From Corallococcus carmarthensis (lineage in GTDB: Bacteria > Myxococcota > Myxococcia > Myxococcales > Myxococcaceae): DNA of 37,406 bases. The position numbers and the translations under genes are program-made. Numbering within the stretch: position 1 is the stretch's first letter; each line of letters opens with the position of its first letter. The stretch covers positions 1-37,406 of the forward strand of contig NZ_RAWE01000081.1 in NCBI RefSeq assembly GCF_003611695.1. Reading direction: 5' to 3'. The notes under the pieces were generated by a model. The model ran no database searches and was not told where the DNA came from. It was given only the letters and a program-made list of their open reading frames with translations. Below, piece by piece: positions 11,493-21,400 of the stretch.

Positions 11493-11520
11493 GGACACGA
11501 GGCTGTAGCATGGCGGGACC

Positions 11521-12840
11521 TTGCGACATGTTCTGCTCTTCGGGTGCCTCCTGCTGTCGTTGTCCTCCTCCGCCGCCGCACCCGCCCGGGTGCAGGTGCT
11601 GAAGGCCGCCCGCCTCTTCGATGCGAAGACGGGGAAGGTCGTCACCCCGGGGGTGGTGGTGGTGTCGGAGGGAAAGGTGGTGGGCGTGGGCCCGAAGGCG
11701 CCCGTGCCGGAAGGCGCGAGCGTCGTGGATCTGGGCGACGCCACGCTGCTGCCAGGCTTCATGGACGCGCACACGCACCTGACCGTGGAGCCCGGGACGG
11801 ACTGGCGCAAGGACCTCATCGACAGCTTCCAGCGCACGATTCCCGAACAGACGCTGGACACGCTGCCCTGGGCCCGCGCGACGCTGATGGCGGGCTTCAC
11901 CACCGTGCGCAACCTGGGCGCGGAGGACTTCATCGACGTGGGCCTGCGCAACGCCATTGCGCGAGGTAACGTGGTGGGGCCGCGCATCCTCGCGGCGACG
12001 TCCAGCCTGAGTTCCACGGGTGGGCACTGCGACTACGGCAACTCGTTCCGCAAGGGGCTGCTGGCCCACGACGCCAGCCCCGGCGTGGCGGATGGCCCGG
12101 ACGCGCTGCGCGCCCGCGTGCGCGAGAACGTCAAGTACGGCGCGGACGTCATCAAGGTGTGCGCCACGGGCGGAGTGATGAGCCTCAACGCGGACCCCGA
12201 CGCCCCGCAGTTCACCCAGGCGGAGCTGGACGCGGTGGTGGACGAAGCGCACGCGCACCGGCGCAAGGTGGCCGCGCACGCGCACGGCGCGGAAGGAGCG
12301 AAGCGGGCCATCCGCGCGGGCGTGGACTCCATCGAACACGGCACGCTGATGGACGACGAGGGCGTGGCGCTGATGAAGCAGAAGGGCACCTGGTACGTGC
12401 CCACCGCCCTGGCCTTCTTCGGAGTGAAGGAGCTGGCGGACCAGGGCAAGTTGCCTCCGGACACCGTCGCCAAGCTGCGCGCCGTGGACAAGCGGCGGGA
12501 GCACGTGCTGCACAAGGCGATCTCCCTGGGCGTGCGCATCGCGTTCGGCACGGACGCGGGCGTGTTCGCCCACGGGCGCAACGCGGAGGAGTTCGCGCTG
12601 CTGGTGGAGGCGGGCCTCACTCCGGCGGAGGCCCTGCGCAGCGCCACGGTGAACGCGGCGGAGCTGCTCGGGGTCGCGGACAAGCTGGGGACGCTGGAGC
12701 CGGGGAAGCTGGCGGACGTCGTCGCCGTGCCGGGCAATCCGCTCCAGGACATCCGCGTCACGCAGAAGGTCTTCTTCGTGATGAAGGACGGCGTCATCCA
12801 CCGCGATGACACGGCGGCCTGTTCGCGCGCAGCGCAGTAA
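11521..12840 (+). CDS. Exported amidohydrolase, imidodipeptidase (Xaa-Pro dipeptidase)-like
   Basis: A 439-aa member of the amidohydrolase superfamily with a binuclear metal site. The ligands seen are HTH in GFMDAHTHL, the carbamylated-Lys position in ADVIKVCATGGVM, His in KVAAHAHG, His in SIEHGTLMDD, and Asp in FGTDAGVFAHG. The order and flanks match the prolidase-like subgroup that cleaves Xaa-Pro-type dipeptides; exact substrates vary. The N-terminus LLFGCLLLSLSSSAAAPA is a signal peptide, so the enzyme acts in the envelope or outside. The start is TTG at 11521, following GGCGGGACC. It is co-directional with the MBL-fold gene and convergent with the biosynthetic operon. Confidence 0.9.
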   Translation: MRHVLLFGCLLLSLSSSAAAPARVQVLKAARLFDAKTGKVVTPGVVVVSEGKVVGVGPKAPVPEGASVVDLGDATLLPGFMDAHTHLTVEPGTDWRKDLIDSFQRTIPEQTLDTLPWARATLMAGFTTVRNLGAEDFIDVGLRNAIARGNVVGPRILAATSSLSSTGGHCDYGNSFRKGLLAHDASPGVADGPDALRARVRENVKYGADVIKVCATGGVMSLNADPDAPQFTQAELDAVVDEAHAHRRKVAAHAHGAEGAKRAIRAGVDSIEHGTLMDDEGVALMKQKGTWYVPTALAFFGVKELADQGKLPPDTVAKLRAVDKRREHVLHKAISLGVRIAFGTDAGVFAHGRNAEEFALLVEAGLTPAEALRSATVNAAELLGVADKLGTLEPGKLADVVAVPGNPLQDIRVTQKVFFVMKDGVIHRDDTAACSRAAQ

Positions 12841-12881
12841 AGCCCACGGACAGAATCGCACCGCCCGCCGGGCAGGTGCGG

Positions 12882-12902
12882 CCTCGGACCTCGGACCTCG
12901 GA
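12882..12902. repeat. Three exact copies of a 7-bp tandem repeat
   Basis: CCTCGGA is repeated three times without interruption in the interval between the amidohydrolase and dehydrogenase stops. It is noncoding and a multiple of 7, so it would not preserve frame. No function is inferred. Confidence 0.6.
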
Positions 12903-12909
12903 CGGCGCG

Positions 12910-12934
12910 AACCTGTCCGCCAGTCGGACAGGTT
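12910..12934. terminator. Hairpin between convergent transcripts
   Basis: AACCTGTCCG and CGGACAGGTT form a perfect 10-bp stem with the 5-base loop CCAGT. It lies 70 bp after the amidohydrolase stop and 54 bp after the biosynthetic operon stop on the other strand. Only a short T-run follows on the plus strand. It probably serves the amidohydrolase transcript and perhaps both. Confidence 0.55.
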
Positions 12935-12987
12935 TGGCGCAAAAGCGCTCCCAGCGGGCGGCTCGGTCCGCACGGGTCAGATGAGGA

Positions 12988-14733
12988 TCACTTCCGGATG
13001 AGGACGTCGCTCAGCAGGAAGTCGAGCGTGTCGCCCGTCAGCCAGCGCTCGCTCACGCCCGCGAAGTCCGGCTCCGCGTCGGCGTCGGCCTGGCGCCAGA
13101 GGTCCTCCATGCGGAAGCGCGCGGCGGTGCAGTAGACGTCCGCCAGCGCATCGGCGTGGGACTGCCCGCGTGAGGACAGGGCCGACGCGTGGGCCAGCGT
13201 GACGGACATGGTGAACAGCTCGTTGCAGAGCTGGTTCATCAGGATGAGCGTCCGCTGGCGTGCGTACAGGACGCCCGCATCCGGATGGCGGCGCGACAGG
13301 TCCAGGCTTCGCTTCGCGAGCCGGTGCACCTCCCGCGCCGTGTGCTGAAGATGGTCGCGGTTGCGAGGAGACAGGTGCTCTTCCACGGGCAGCGGGGCCG
13401 GGGGCGACTCCAGCTCCGCCGCGTGCGAGGCCGACGGGTAGTAGAGCGAGAAGAGCCCCTCCCGTGCGGCCTTGTGGTCCACGAGGAAGTCCACGCCGCC
13501 CGCGACCCGGAAAGCCCGGGCATCGCGCAGGGTGCGCTCCAGCGGGACGGGTGTCGCGCCCCGGGCGGCCTTGCTCTCGGACGTCTCGTAACCTTCGGCG
13601 GCGAGCAGCGACATCGTCCGGTCCGTGATGCGCGCGCACGTCAGGGACGCGATGTTCTTGGCCGCCACCTGTTCGAACCACCGCAGGGGCAGCGTGTCCG
13701 CCGTCACACCCGTGAGACTCCAGCGGGCCACGCTCTCCATGGCGAAGACCTCCGCCGCGGTGGCGGACACCTGGCGCTGGATCTCATCGAAGTCACCCAG
13801 CCTGCGCCCCTGCGCGAGCCGCCTGTGCAGGAAGTCGCGCGACCACTGGAGGCACTTCTTGGAGAGCGCCAGCGACGCGGCCACGATGATGTACATGCGG
13901 CCCAGGGCGCTGAGCGGCTCCAGCAGCGGCGTGTTCCGCCAGTGCTCCTGCGACATCGCGAGCATCCGCTCCCTGGGCACGCGCACGTTGTCGAAGGTCA
14001 GCGCGGCGATGGGGAGGCCTCGCAGGCCCATCAGGCCGTGCTCGGCGCGGACGTGGAAGCCGGGGCTGGAGGTCTCCACGATGAAGAGGCTGATCTGTTC
14101 GCGGCCGTCCTCCTGGAGCGTGGCGGTGACGTTCAGCAGGTCCGCGATGGATCCGTTCCCGATGAAGACCTTCTCGCCGTTGAGGACATAGGCCGTGCCG
14201 TCCTCCGTGGGCACGGCCGTGGTGGACGCGCGCCGCACGGAGGCACCGATGGGCTCGGTGTCGGCCCAGCCGGAGATGACCCCGTCGGCGACCCGGCCAC
14301 GGACGTAGTCCTTGAGGGGACCGTCCTGCACGGCCTCGATGATGGCGCCCGCGCCCAGACCACTGTGGATCGCCAACGTGTATCCCACCGGCAGGCACAC
14401 GCTCATCACGGCTTCGATGACGCGGAACGTGTTGAGCATGGAGAGGCCCCGGCCTCCCAGCGCCCGCTCCACCTGGAGCTTGTAGTAGCCGCGTGAACGC
14501 AGGGCTTCGCGCAGCTCGGGCGGGATGCGGCCCGTGCGTTCAATCTCATCCGGGTCCACGTTCGCGGCGAGGAACTGTTCGACCTCGGCGATGACGGCGT
14601 CGCCCTGGCGGCGTTCCTCGGGGTCCTGCTCGGGAAAATCACGAACGAGGTCCCAGCGGAGCTTCCCCGCGAAGAGCTGACCCATGAAGCCTTCACGGCT
14701 GCGGGTGGCGGGATGCAGCGGCTCGTGGCTCAT
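12988..14733 (-). CDS. Acyl-CoA dehydrogenase-like tailoring protein, canonical catalytic Glu absent
   Basis: A 581-aa flavoprotein-fold protein, last gene of the NRPS/PKS operon. Acyl-CoA-dehydrogenase features include LRSRGYYKLQVERALGGRGL, SGWADTEPIGASVRRASTTA, YVLNGEKVFIGNGS, LMGLRGLPIAALTFDNVRVP and the Arg-Asp motif PLERTLRDARAFRVAGGVDF. In the usual pattern RDA(K/R)xxxIYEG the Glu is the base that takes the alpha proton; here the aligned residues are VAGG, so that Glu is Gly. About 150 extra C-terminal residues (from SPPAPLPVEEHL) form a helical extension as in long-chain members. Its operon position suggests action on a carrier-bound intermediate or the released product: desaturation, oxygenation or a non-redox role. 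The ATG at 14733 overlaps the thioesterase stop (ATGA). Longer in-frame reading to 14868 lies inside the thioesterase gene. Confidence 0.85.
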   Translation of the reverse strand: MSHEPLHPATRSREGFMGQLFAGKLRWDLVRDFPEQDPEERRQGDAVIAEVEQFLAANVDPDEIERTGRIPPELREALRSRGYYKLQVERALGGRGLSMLNTFRVIEAVMSVCLPVGYTLAIHSGLGAGAIIEAVQDGPLKDYVRGRVADGVISGWADTEPIGASVRRASTTAVPTEDGTAYVLNGEKVFIGNGSIADLLNVTATLQEDGREQISLFIVETSSPGFHVRAEHGLMGLRGLPIAALTFDNVRVPRERMLAMSQEHWRNTPLLEPLSALGRMYIIVAASLALSKKCLQWSRDFLHRRLAQGRRLGDFDEIQRQVSATAAEVFAMESVARWSLTGVTADTLPLRWFEQVAAKNIASLTCARITDRTMSLLAAEGYETSESKAARGATPVPLERTLRDARAFRVAGGVDFLVDHKAAREGLFSLYYPSASHAAELESPPAPLPVEEHLSPRNRDHLQHTAREVHRLAKRSLDLSRRHPDAGVLYARQRTLILMNQLCNELFTMSVTLAHASALSSRGQSHADALADVYCTAARFRMEDLWRQADADAEPDFAGVSERWLTGDTLDFLLSDVLIRK

Positions 14734-15485
14734 GGGGTGTTGTTCCTTGGGGCGAGGGCTTCCGCGATGAGGCGCAGGAGGGTGGACTTCGGTTCCGGGT
14801 CCCGCAGGTAGAAGTGGCCCCCGGGCAGCAGGTGGAGCGCGAAGGGCCCGGTGGTGTGGATGCGCCACGGGTCCAGTTCCTCGCGGGTCAGGTCGTCCTC
14901 GGTGCCGCCCGTGACCGTCATCGCGCAGGGGAGGGGTGCACGGTCTTCGTGCCGGTGGGACTCCACGAGGAGCAGGTCCGCGCGCAGGCCTGGGAGGATG
15001 AGCTCGCGCAGCTCTTCGTCCTCGCGCAGCTCGTGGATCAGCTCGCCGTAGGTGGGTTCAAGGGCGGTGAGGAGCCCGTCCTCGTCCAGGTGGCTCGCGG
15101 GGATTCCGCGCGGAGGAAGCTGTGGGGCCGGAGCCGCGGAGAGGAACAGTGCATCGGGTGTCACCCGGCCCAGGTCGCGCAAACGATGAGCCGTCTCGAA
15201 GGCCATGAGCGCCCCCAGGCTGTGGCCGAAGAACGCGAAGGACGTTCCGAAGTCCACCGCGCGCACCAGGGCTTCCACCAGTTCGTGCAGCCGGGTGAAC
15301 GGCGCTTCTTCCGCTCGAGCCCCACGGCCAGGGAACTGCACGCCCCAGACTTCGATGTCCGGGAGCAGGTCCGCCCAGCGGACGTACTCGCCCACGGAGC
15401 CGCCGCTGTGCGGGAAGCAGAAGAGGCGCACGGGCGCTGCCGGACGCCGGATGCGGCAGGCGAGCCAGGGAGAAGTCGTGCTCAT
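14730..15485 (-). CDS. Type II thioesterase of the NRPS/PKS operon
   Basis: A 251-aa discrete alpha/beta hydrolase of the GrsT/RifR type. The N-terminal VRLFCFPHSGGSVGEYVRWA is followed by WGVQFPGRGARAEEAPF, the nucleophile elbow FFGHSLGALMAFE, the lid region SHLDEDGLLTALEPTYGEL, Asp within GGTEDDLTREEL and the terminal His in LPGGHFYLRD. The usual role is hydrolytic removal of aberrant acyl groups from carrier domains. As no release domain is integrated in the assembly line, it could also free the final product; that is inference. Both ends overlap neighbours by ATGA, showing translational coupling. Confidence 0.93.
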   Translation of the reverse strand: MSTTSPWLACRIRRPAAPVRLFCFPHSGGSVGEYVRWADLLPDIEVWGVQFPGRGARAEEAPFTRLHELVEALVRAVDFGTSFAFFGHSLGALMAFETAHRLRDLGRVTPDALFLSAAPAPQLPPRGIPASHLDEDGLLTALEPTYGELIHELREDEELRELILPGLRADLLLVESHRHEDRAPLPCAMTVTGGTEDDLTREELDPWRIHTTGPFALHLLPGGHFYLRDPEPKSTLLRLIAEALAPRNNTP

Positions 15486-18460
15486 TCCGGAGAGGACTCC
15501 GCGATGAAACGGGCCAGACGGGCCACGGTGGGGGCACGGAAGATGGCCTTCACCTTGAGGGGCGTGGCGAGGTGCGGGCGCAACCGCGCGATGAGCTGTG
15601 CCGCCATCAACGAGTCGCCGCCCAGCGCGAAGAAGTTGTCGTGGAGTCCCACCCGGGCCAGCCCCAGGACCTCCGCGAACGCGGTGGCGATCCGGCGCAC
15701 GACTTCATCCTCGGGCAGCTCCGGCACCTCGACTGTTTCGGCCTCGAGCGGCTGCGGCACAGCGGGTTGAATGGAGGGACTCGTCACGGTGACGGATGTG
15801 GCGGGTGCCTCGACGAGATAGCGCTGACGTTCGAACGGGTACGTAGGCAATGGCACCCGGCGGCGGGGGATGCCCCCGTGCAATCCCTGCCAGGAGATCG
15901 AAACACCCGCGGTCCACAGGCGTCCGGCGGCGGTGAGCGCGCTGACTCCATCGGACGTGTTGTCCGCGGGATGGGGGAGGGTGGCCACCGTGAGGTGCGG
16001 CCCCACTCCAGGGTTCTGTCGAGCCAGCGTCGCCAGCGTTCGTCCGGGTCCGACCTCCAGGAAGACGCTGGCCGGACCCGCGAACAACGTGTTCAGCGCA
16101 TCGCCAAAGCGCACGGTGTGGCGCAGGTGCGCGGCCCAGTACGCCGGGTCCACGGCCTCTTCCGCCGTGACGGCCACACCCGTGCGGTCGGAGATCCACG
16201 GGAGCTGTGGGGGCCGCCGCTCGACGCGCTGGACGCAGGCGGTGAACGCGGCCAGTGACGGCTCGACAAGCGGCGAATGTCCCGCGCCCGGAATGCGCAG
16301 CAGCCTCGACTCCACACCGCGCTCCGTCAGTCGTGCTTGAAGCGCTTCGATCTCCACCACCGGGCCGGACACCGCGCACTGCGCGGGCCCATTCACGGCC
16401 GCCAGTGCGAGCCCTCCCTGGAGCAGGGGTGCAAGCTCCGCCTCGGGCAACGGCACGGCCAGCATGGCCCCCGCAGGCAGACTCGCGAGGATGCGCGAGC
16501 GTTCCAGGACCAACCGCAGCGCATCCTCCAGCCGGAACACGCCAGCCACCGTGGCCGCGGCATAGGCCCCCAGGCTGTGGCCCACCACCGCGGCGGGCTG
16601 CACACCCCAGCGCCTCCACAACCGAGCCACCGCGTACTCGATGACGAAGACGGAGAGCTGCCCGGTGACGAACTCGCCCATCCGGGCGGTGGCCAGCTCG
16701 AGCGCCGTGGCATCCAAGGGATCGGGATGGAGCACCGTCCCCAGGTCGAAGCCGAGGAGCGGCGTCAGGTGCGTACGGCACGCGTCCACGGCCTCGCGGA
16801 ACGCCGGCTGCGAGCCGTACAACTCCCGGCCCATGCCCACGTGCTGCCCACCGTGGCCCGGGAACATGAACACCACCTGGCATTCACCGGCCTCCTGTTG
16901 CGAGAAGCCATCCGGTTCCGCCAGGGAACGAAGGACCTCGGCGGCGTCGTGGCCCACGGCGAACGCGCGGTGCTTGTGCGCGGCGCGGCCCACCTGGAGC
17001 GTCCAGGCGACGTCCCCCAGGTCCACCTCCGCATGCGCGCGCAGGTGCCCTCCGAGACGGTCCACGGCCAGGGCCAGCGCAGCGGGACCGTGAGCAGACA
17101 GCACCAACAGCTGCGGGGTGCGCGAACGTTCGGAGCCGGGCAGGGTGGGCGCCTCTTCCAGCACGGCGTGCGCGTTGGTGCCACCAATGCCCAGCGAGCT
17201 GACGCCGGCCCGCCGGGGATGACCGCCGCTGTCCCAGTCCCGCAGCTCCGTGTTCACGCGGAAGGGGCCGTGCGCGAAGTCGATCTCCGGGTTGGGCTGT
17301 TCGAAGTTCAGACTCGGCGGCAGCTTCCGGTGCTCCAGCGCGAGGACCGTCTTGATGAAGCCCGCGACACCCGCCGCCGCGTCCGTGTGGCCGATGTTCG
17401 TCTTCACCGAACCCAGCCAGCAGGGCCGCCGCTCGCGAGCACCGAACGCCTTCGTCAGCGCGGCGACCTCGATAGGGTCCCCCAGCCGAGTGCCGGTGCC
17501 ATGCGCTTCCAGGTAGCTGATGCTCGCGGGATCCACGCCCGCGGCATGCAGGGCGATCTCGATGACGCGGGACTGGCCCTCCACGCTCGGCGCGGTGAAG
17601 CCAATCTTCCCAGCGGCATCGTTGTTGACGGCGGTGCCCCGGAGCACGGCGCGAATGGTGTCTCCATCCTCCATCGCATCCGCGAGCCGCTTGAGCACCA
17701 CGAGCCCCGCGCCGTTGCTGCCCACGGTGCCCTGGGCGCGCGCGTCGAACGCACGGCAGCGGCCATCCGGGGACAGTGGGCCGCCCTCGCTGTAGTGGCC
17801 GAACCGGGGCGGCACGTGCACGGACGCACCGCCTGCCAGCGCGATGTCGCAGTCCCCCGCGAGCAACGCCTGCGCGGCCAGGTGGATGGCGACCAGGGAC
17901 GTGGAGCACGCGGTCTGCACGGTGACGGCCGGCCCGCGCAGTCCCAGCTTGTAGGCCACGCGGCTGGTGAGGAAGTCCACGCCCGTGGCCAGCCGGAGCT
18001 GCCAGTCACTGGCCCCCGCGAGCAGGTCCCTCCGAGCCCGCAGCGTGGACAGATAGTCCGTCTCGCTCCCGCCCGCGTAGATGCCAATGGCGCCCCGGTA
18101 GCGAGCCGGATCATATCCGGCGTCCTCCAGCGCCTCGCGCGCGCACTCCAGGAACACGCGGTGCTGCGGATCCAGCATCAGGGCTTCCTGCGGCGAGATG
18201 CCGAAGGCCGCCGCATCGAACATGTCCGCATCCGCGATCAGGCCGAAGGCAGGCACCGCCTCGCCCACGGCGCGCGCGGTGGGAGGTTCGGCACAAGGCC
18301 GTCCATCCGGACCGAAGAAGGTGATGGACTCGACGCCACCGGCCAGGTTGGACCAGAACTCCGCCGCGTTGGCCGCACCGGGGAGCCGGCACGCCAGGCC
18401 CACCACCGCGAGATGCGCGGAGCGATCCTCTTCCTCCATCAGGTCGAGGGACGCGCTCAT
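15482..18460 (-). CDS. Single-module type I polyketide synthase, KS-AT-ACP
   Basis: A 992-aa protein. The KS spans residues ~15-440, with Cys185 in VQTACSTSLV, His320 in EAHGTGT and His358 in TNIGHTDAAAG. The AT spans ~525-830: FMFPGHGGQHVGMGRELYG, nucleophile Ser629 in VVGHSLGAYAAATVAGVF, and His728 in IPGAGHSPLVEPSL. At the specificity-motif position this AT reads GAGH, unlike HAFH (malonyl) or YASH (methylmalonyl), so the extender unit is open. The ACP has phosphopantetheine Ser ~950 in ALGGDSLMAAQ. No KR, DH, ER or TE is present, so the added unit should keep its beta-keto group. The acidic N-terminus (LMEEEDRSA) follows a basic NRPS C-terminus, which may aid docking. ATGA overlaps bind it to both neighbours. 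Confidence 0.95.
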   Translation of the reverse strand: MSASLDLMEEEDRSAHLAVVGLACRLPGAANAAEFWSNLAGGVESITFFGPDGRPCAEPPTARAVGEAVPAFGLIADADMFDAAAFGISPQEALMLDPQHRVFLECAREALEDAGYDPARYRGAIGIYAGGSETDYLSTLRARRDLLAGASDWQLRLATGVDFLTSRVAYKLGLRGPAVTVQTACSTSLVAIHLAAQALLAGDCDIALAGGASVHVPPRFGHYSEGGPLSPDGRCRAFDARAQGTVGSNGAGLVVLKRLADAMEDGDTIRAVLRGTAVNNDAAGKIGFTAPSVEGQSRVIEIALHAAGVDPASISYLEAHGTGTRLGDPIEVAALTKAFGARERRPCWLGSVKTNIGHTDAAAGVAGFIKTVLALEHRKLPPSLNFEQPNPEIDFAHGPFRVNTELRDWDSGGHPRRAGVSSLGIGGTNAHAVLEEAPTLPGSERSRTPQLLVLSAHGPAALALAVDRLGGHLRAHAEVDLGDVAWTLQVGRAAHKHRAFAVGHDAAEVLRSLAEPDGFSQQEAGECQVVFMFPGHGGQHVGMGRELYGSQPAFREAVDACRTHLTPLLGFDLGTVLHPDPLDATALELATARMGEFVTGQLSVFVIEYAVARLWRRWGVQPAAVVGHSLGAYAAATVAGVFRLEDALRLVLERSRILASLPAGAMLAVPLPEAELAPLLQGGLALAAVNGPAQCAVSGPVVEIEALQARLTERGVESRLLRIPGAGHSPLVEPSLAAFTACVQRVERRPPQLPWISDRTGVAVTAEEAVDPAYWAAHLRHTVRFGDALNTLFAGPASVFLEVGPGRTLATLARQNPGVGPHLTVATLPHPADNTSDGVSALTAAGRLWTAGVSISWQGLHGGIPRRRVPLPTYPFERQRYLVEAPATSVTVTSPSIQPAVPQPLEAETVEVPELPEDEVVRRIATAFAEVLGLARVGLHDNFFALGGDSLMAAQLIARLRPHLATPLKVKAIFRAPTVARLARFIAESSPE

Positions 18461-21400
18461 TCCACTTCCTCTCGGGAGCGATCCGACGCCAACCGGCCCT
18501 GACGGCCCAGCAGGCGCGCACGTCCACTGCGTCGTTGCTCCTGGCGCTGCTCCTGCGCGGCCGCGGCCTCTCCACCATCGTCATGGCCCTGGAGATGTCC
18601 CGCGAGCGCACGGATGGTGGGGAACTCGAACAGCGTCACCATGGGCACGTCGTGGCCCATGCGCTGCTTCAGGAGGTACTGCACCTGTGCCAGCAACAGC
18701 GAGTGACCACCGAGGTCGAAGAAGTTGTCCTCCGCGCCCACGCGCTCCAGGCGCAGCGTCTCGCACCAGATGCCAGCGATCCGCCGCTCGTGCTCGTTCG
18801 CGAGCGGGACCTGGGGCGCCTGGGTGCCAGGCGTGGGCGCGGGCAGCGCCCGTTCATCCACCTTGCCGCCGTGGGTGAGCGGCAGCGACCTCAGCTCCAC
18901 GTACGCGGAGGGGATCATGTACGCGGGCAACTCGCGAGCGAGGTGCTCACGCAGCCGCGCCGGTGTGGGCAGTGCCTGTCCGGTGCGTGGCACGACGTAG
19001 CCGACCAACTGCGGCGCTCCACCGGGAGGGCTCCACGCGCGGACGTGCGCCTCCGCGAGTCCGGGATGCGTGCGCAGCCGCACGGCGACCTCCGCGGGCT
19101 CCACGCGGAAGCCACGAATCTTCAGCTGCGCGTCCATGCGGCCCAGGAACTCGAGCATCCCGTCCTGACGGCGCAGGACCCGGTCGCCGGTGCGGTACAT
19201 GCGCGCGCCTGGATGTGCCGCGTACGGGTCAGGGATGAAGCTCGCGGCGGTGAGGTCCGGGCGGTTCAGATAGCCGCGCGCAACACCGGCACCGCTCACG
19301 TACAGCTCTCCCGCGACGCCCGTAGGGACAGGTTGCAGCTCCGCGTCCAGGACGTAGGCCGTGGTCCCATCGATGGGCTGGCCAATGGTGGGCAGTTCCT
19401 CATCAACCTCCGAGGGCAGCACCTCGCCGGACGTAGCTGTGACGGTGGTCTCGGTGGGCCCGTACTGGTTGAACAACCGCCATGGCAGTCCGGGCATGGG
19501 ACGCACATGGAGGCGGTCTCCGCCAGCGAGCACCGTGCGCAATTCGCACGCGTCAGGCCAGGGCAGGGCCAGCAGACGTTCAGCGAGCGCCGTGGGCAGG
19601 TCCGTGAAGGTGATGCGCTCCGAGAGGAGCCACGCCTGGAGCCGCTCCGGGGACAGGCGCACGTCCTGCCCGGGGACGTGCAGCGTCGCGCCCGAGGTGA
19701 GGGCCGGCCAGAGCTCCGCGACGGACGGATCAAACGCGGGTGAGTAGAGCAGCGTGGTGCGGCTGTTCTCATTCAAGCCAAAGGCGCGCCGATGCCATCC
19801 CACGAGGTGGGCCAACGCGCCGTGTTCCACCACCACGCCCTTGGGGACGCCCGTGGAGCCGGAGGTGTACATGACGTAGGCCCGCTGACCGGGCCGCGAC
19901 TCCGTGAGCAGGCCACCCGTGGGCGTGCCAGGTCCACGGAAGTCTTCGATGCGCACGCGCTCCAGCGTGGCGGGGAGCCGGTCCGCGAGCAGCCCGGTGG
20001 TGACCACCTGGCGCACGCCGGCATCCCGGAGGATGAGCGCGATCCGCTCGGCCGGATGCTCCGGATCCAACGGCAGGAAGGCAGCTCCGGTCAGCATCAC
20101 GCCCAGTTCGGCCGTCACGAGCTCCGCGCCGCGAGGCGTGCAGACAGCGACGACCGACTCCACGCCCGTGCCGTGTTCGCGGAGATGTTCCGCGAGCAGC
20201 GTCGCGCGCCGGACCAGCTCCGCGTAGGTGAGGGTGCCTGACTCGTCGCGCACGGCCACGGCGTCAGGGGTCCGCAGGGCCTGCGCCAGGACCTGGTGAT
20301 GCACCGGCGGTTCAGCGCTGACTGGCGTCGCGAATCCGTTTCCCAGGACGACCTGCCGCTCCGCATTCGAAAGCATCGGCAGGCGGGACACCGGCATGCC
20401 AGGGCTGGCCACCGCGGCCTCGAGCAACCGGAGGAAGTGCGCGGCCATCCGCTCCATCGTCGAGCGGTCGAAGAGGTCCCGGTTGTACTCCCAGATGAGC
20501 GAGATGCGCGCGTCGCCGCGCTCCTTGTCGCCCAGGTATCGGCCCGCGTGCGGAATGGCGACGACGTCCAGGTCCACCTTCGAGGACCCATTGCCCCGCT
20601 CGAAGATGGTGCAGGACGCATCGCCCAGCTGGGGGCTCCGCACGGCGGAGTCGTGGAAGCTGAACATGGCCTGCACGAGCGGATTCCGGCTGGGATCGCG
20701 CTTCACGCCCAGGGCTTCAATCAGCTTGAGGAACGGATACGTCTGGTGCTCGGCCGCCGCCACGGTGAGGTCCCGCACCTGGCGGACCAGCTCGCGGAAC
20801 GACGGCGCGCCGGAGACGTCACACCGGAGGACCACGGCGTTGACGAACATGCCGATGACGTTCTCGATGTTCCGGACGCCCGCCCGGGCCGCGAACGCCG
20901 AGCCGATGCACAGGTCCTGCTCGCCGGTGTAGCGATGCAGCAGCGTGGCGAAGGCGGCGAAGAGGGCGTTGAAGAGGGTGACACCCTCCTGCTGGCAGAA
21001 TGCTCGCAAGGCGCCGGGCAGGGCGGGTGGCAGCTCCAACCGGAGCAGGTCGCCGTTGAAGGTCTGCACGCGGGGCCGCGGGTGGTCGGTGCGCAGCGGC
21101 AGCACCTCCGGAGCACCGGCCAGCCGCGTCCGCCAGAAGTCGAGCTGGGCCTTCATGGCCGGACCGTCGAGCGCCTCGCGCTGCCACGCCGCGAAGTCGC
21201 GGTACTGCACCGGAAGCTCCGGCAACGGCGACGGCTGGCCCCGGAGGTAGGCGTTGTAGAGCGCGTCCAGCTCCCGCATCAGCACGGAGAAGGACACGCC
21301 GTCGTGGACGACGTGGTGTTCAACGAGGACCAGCTCGTGATCATCCGGAGCCAATCGGATGACGGTCCAGCGAACGAGCGGCGGTTCGAAGAGGGACAGG

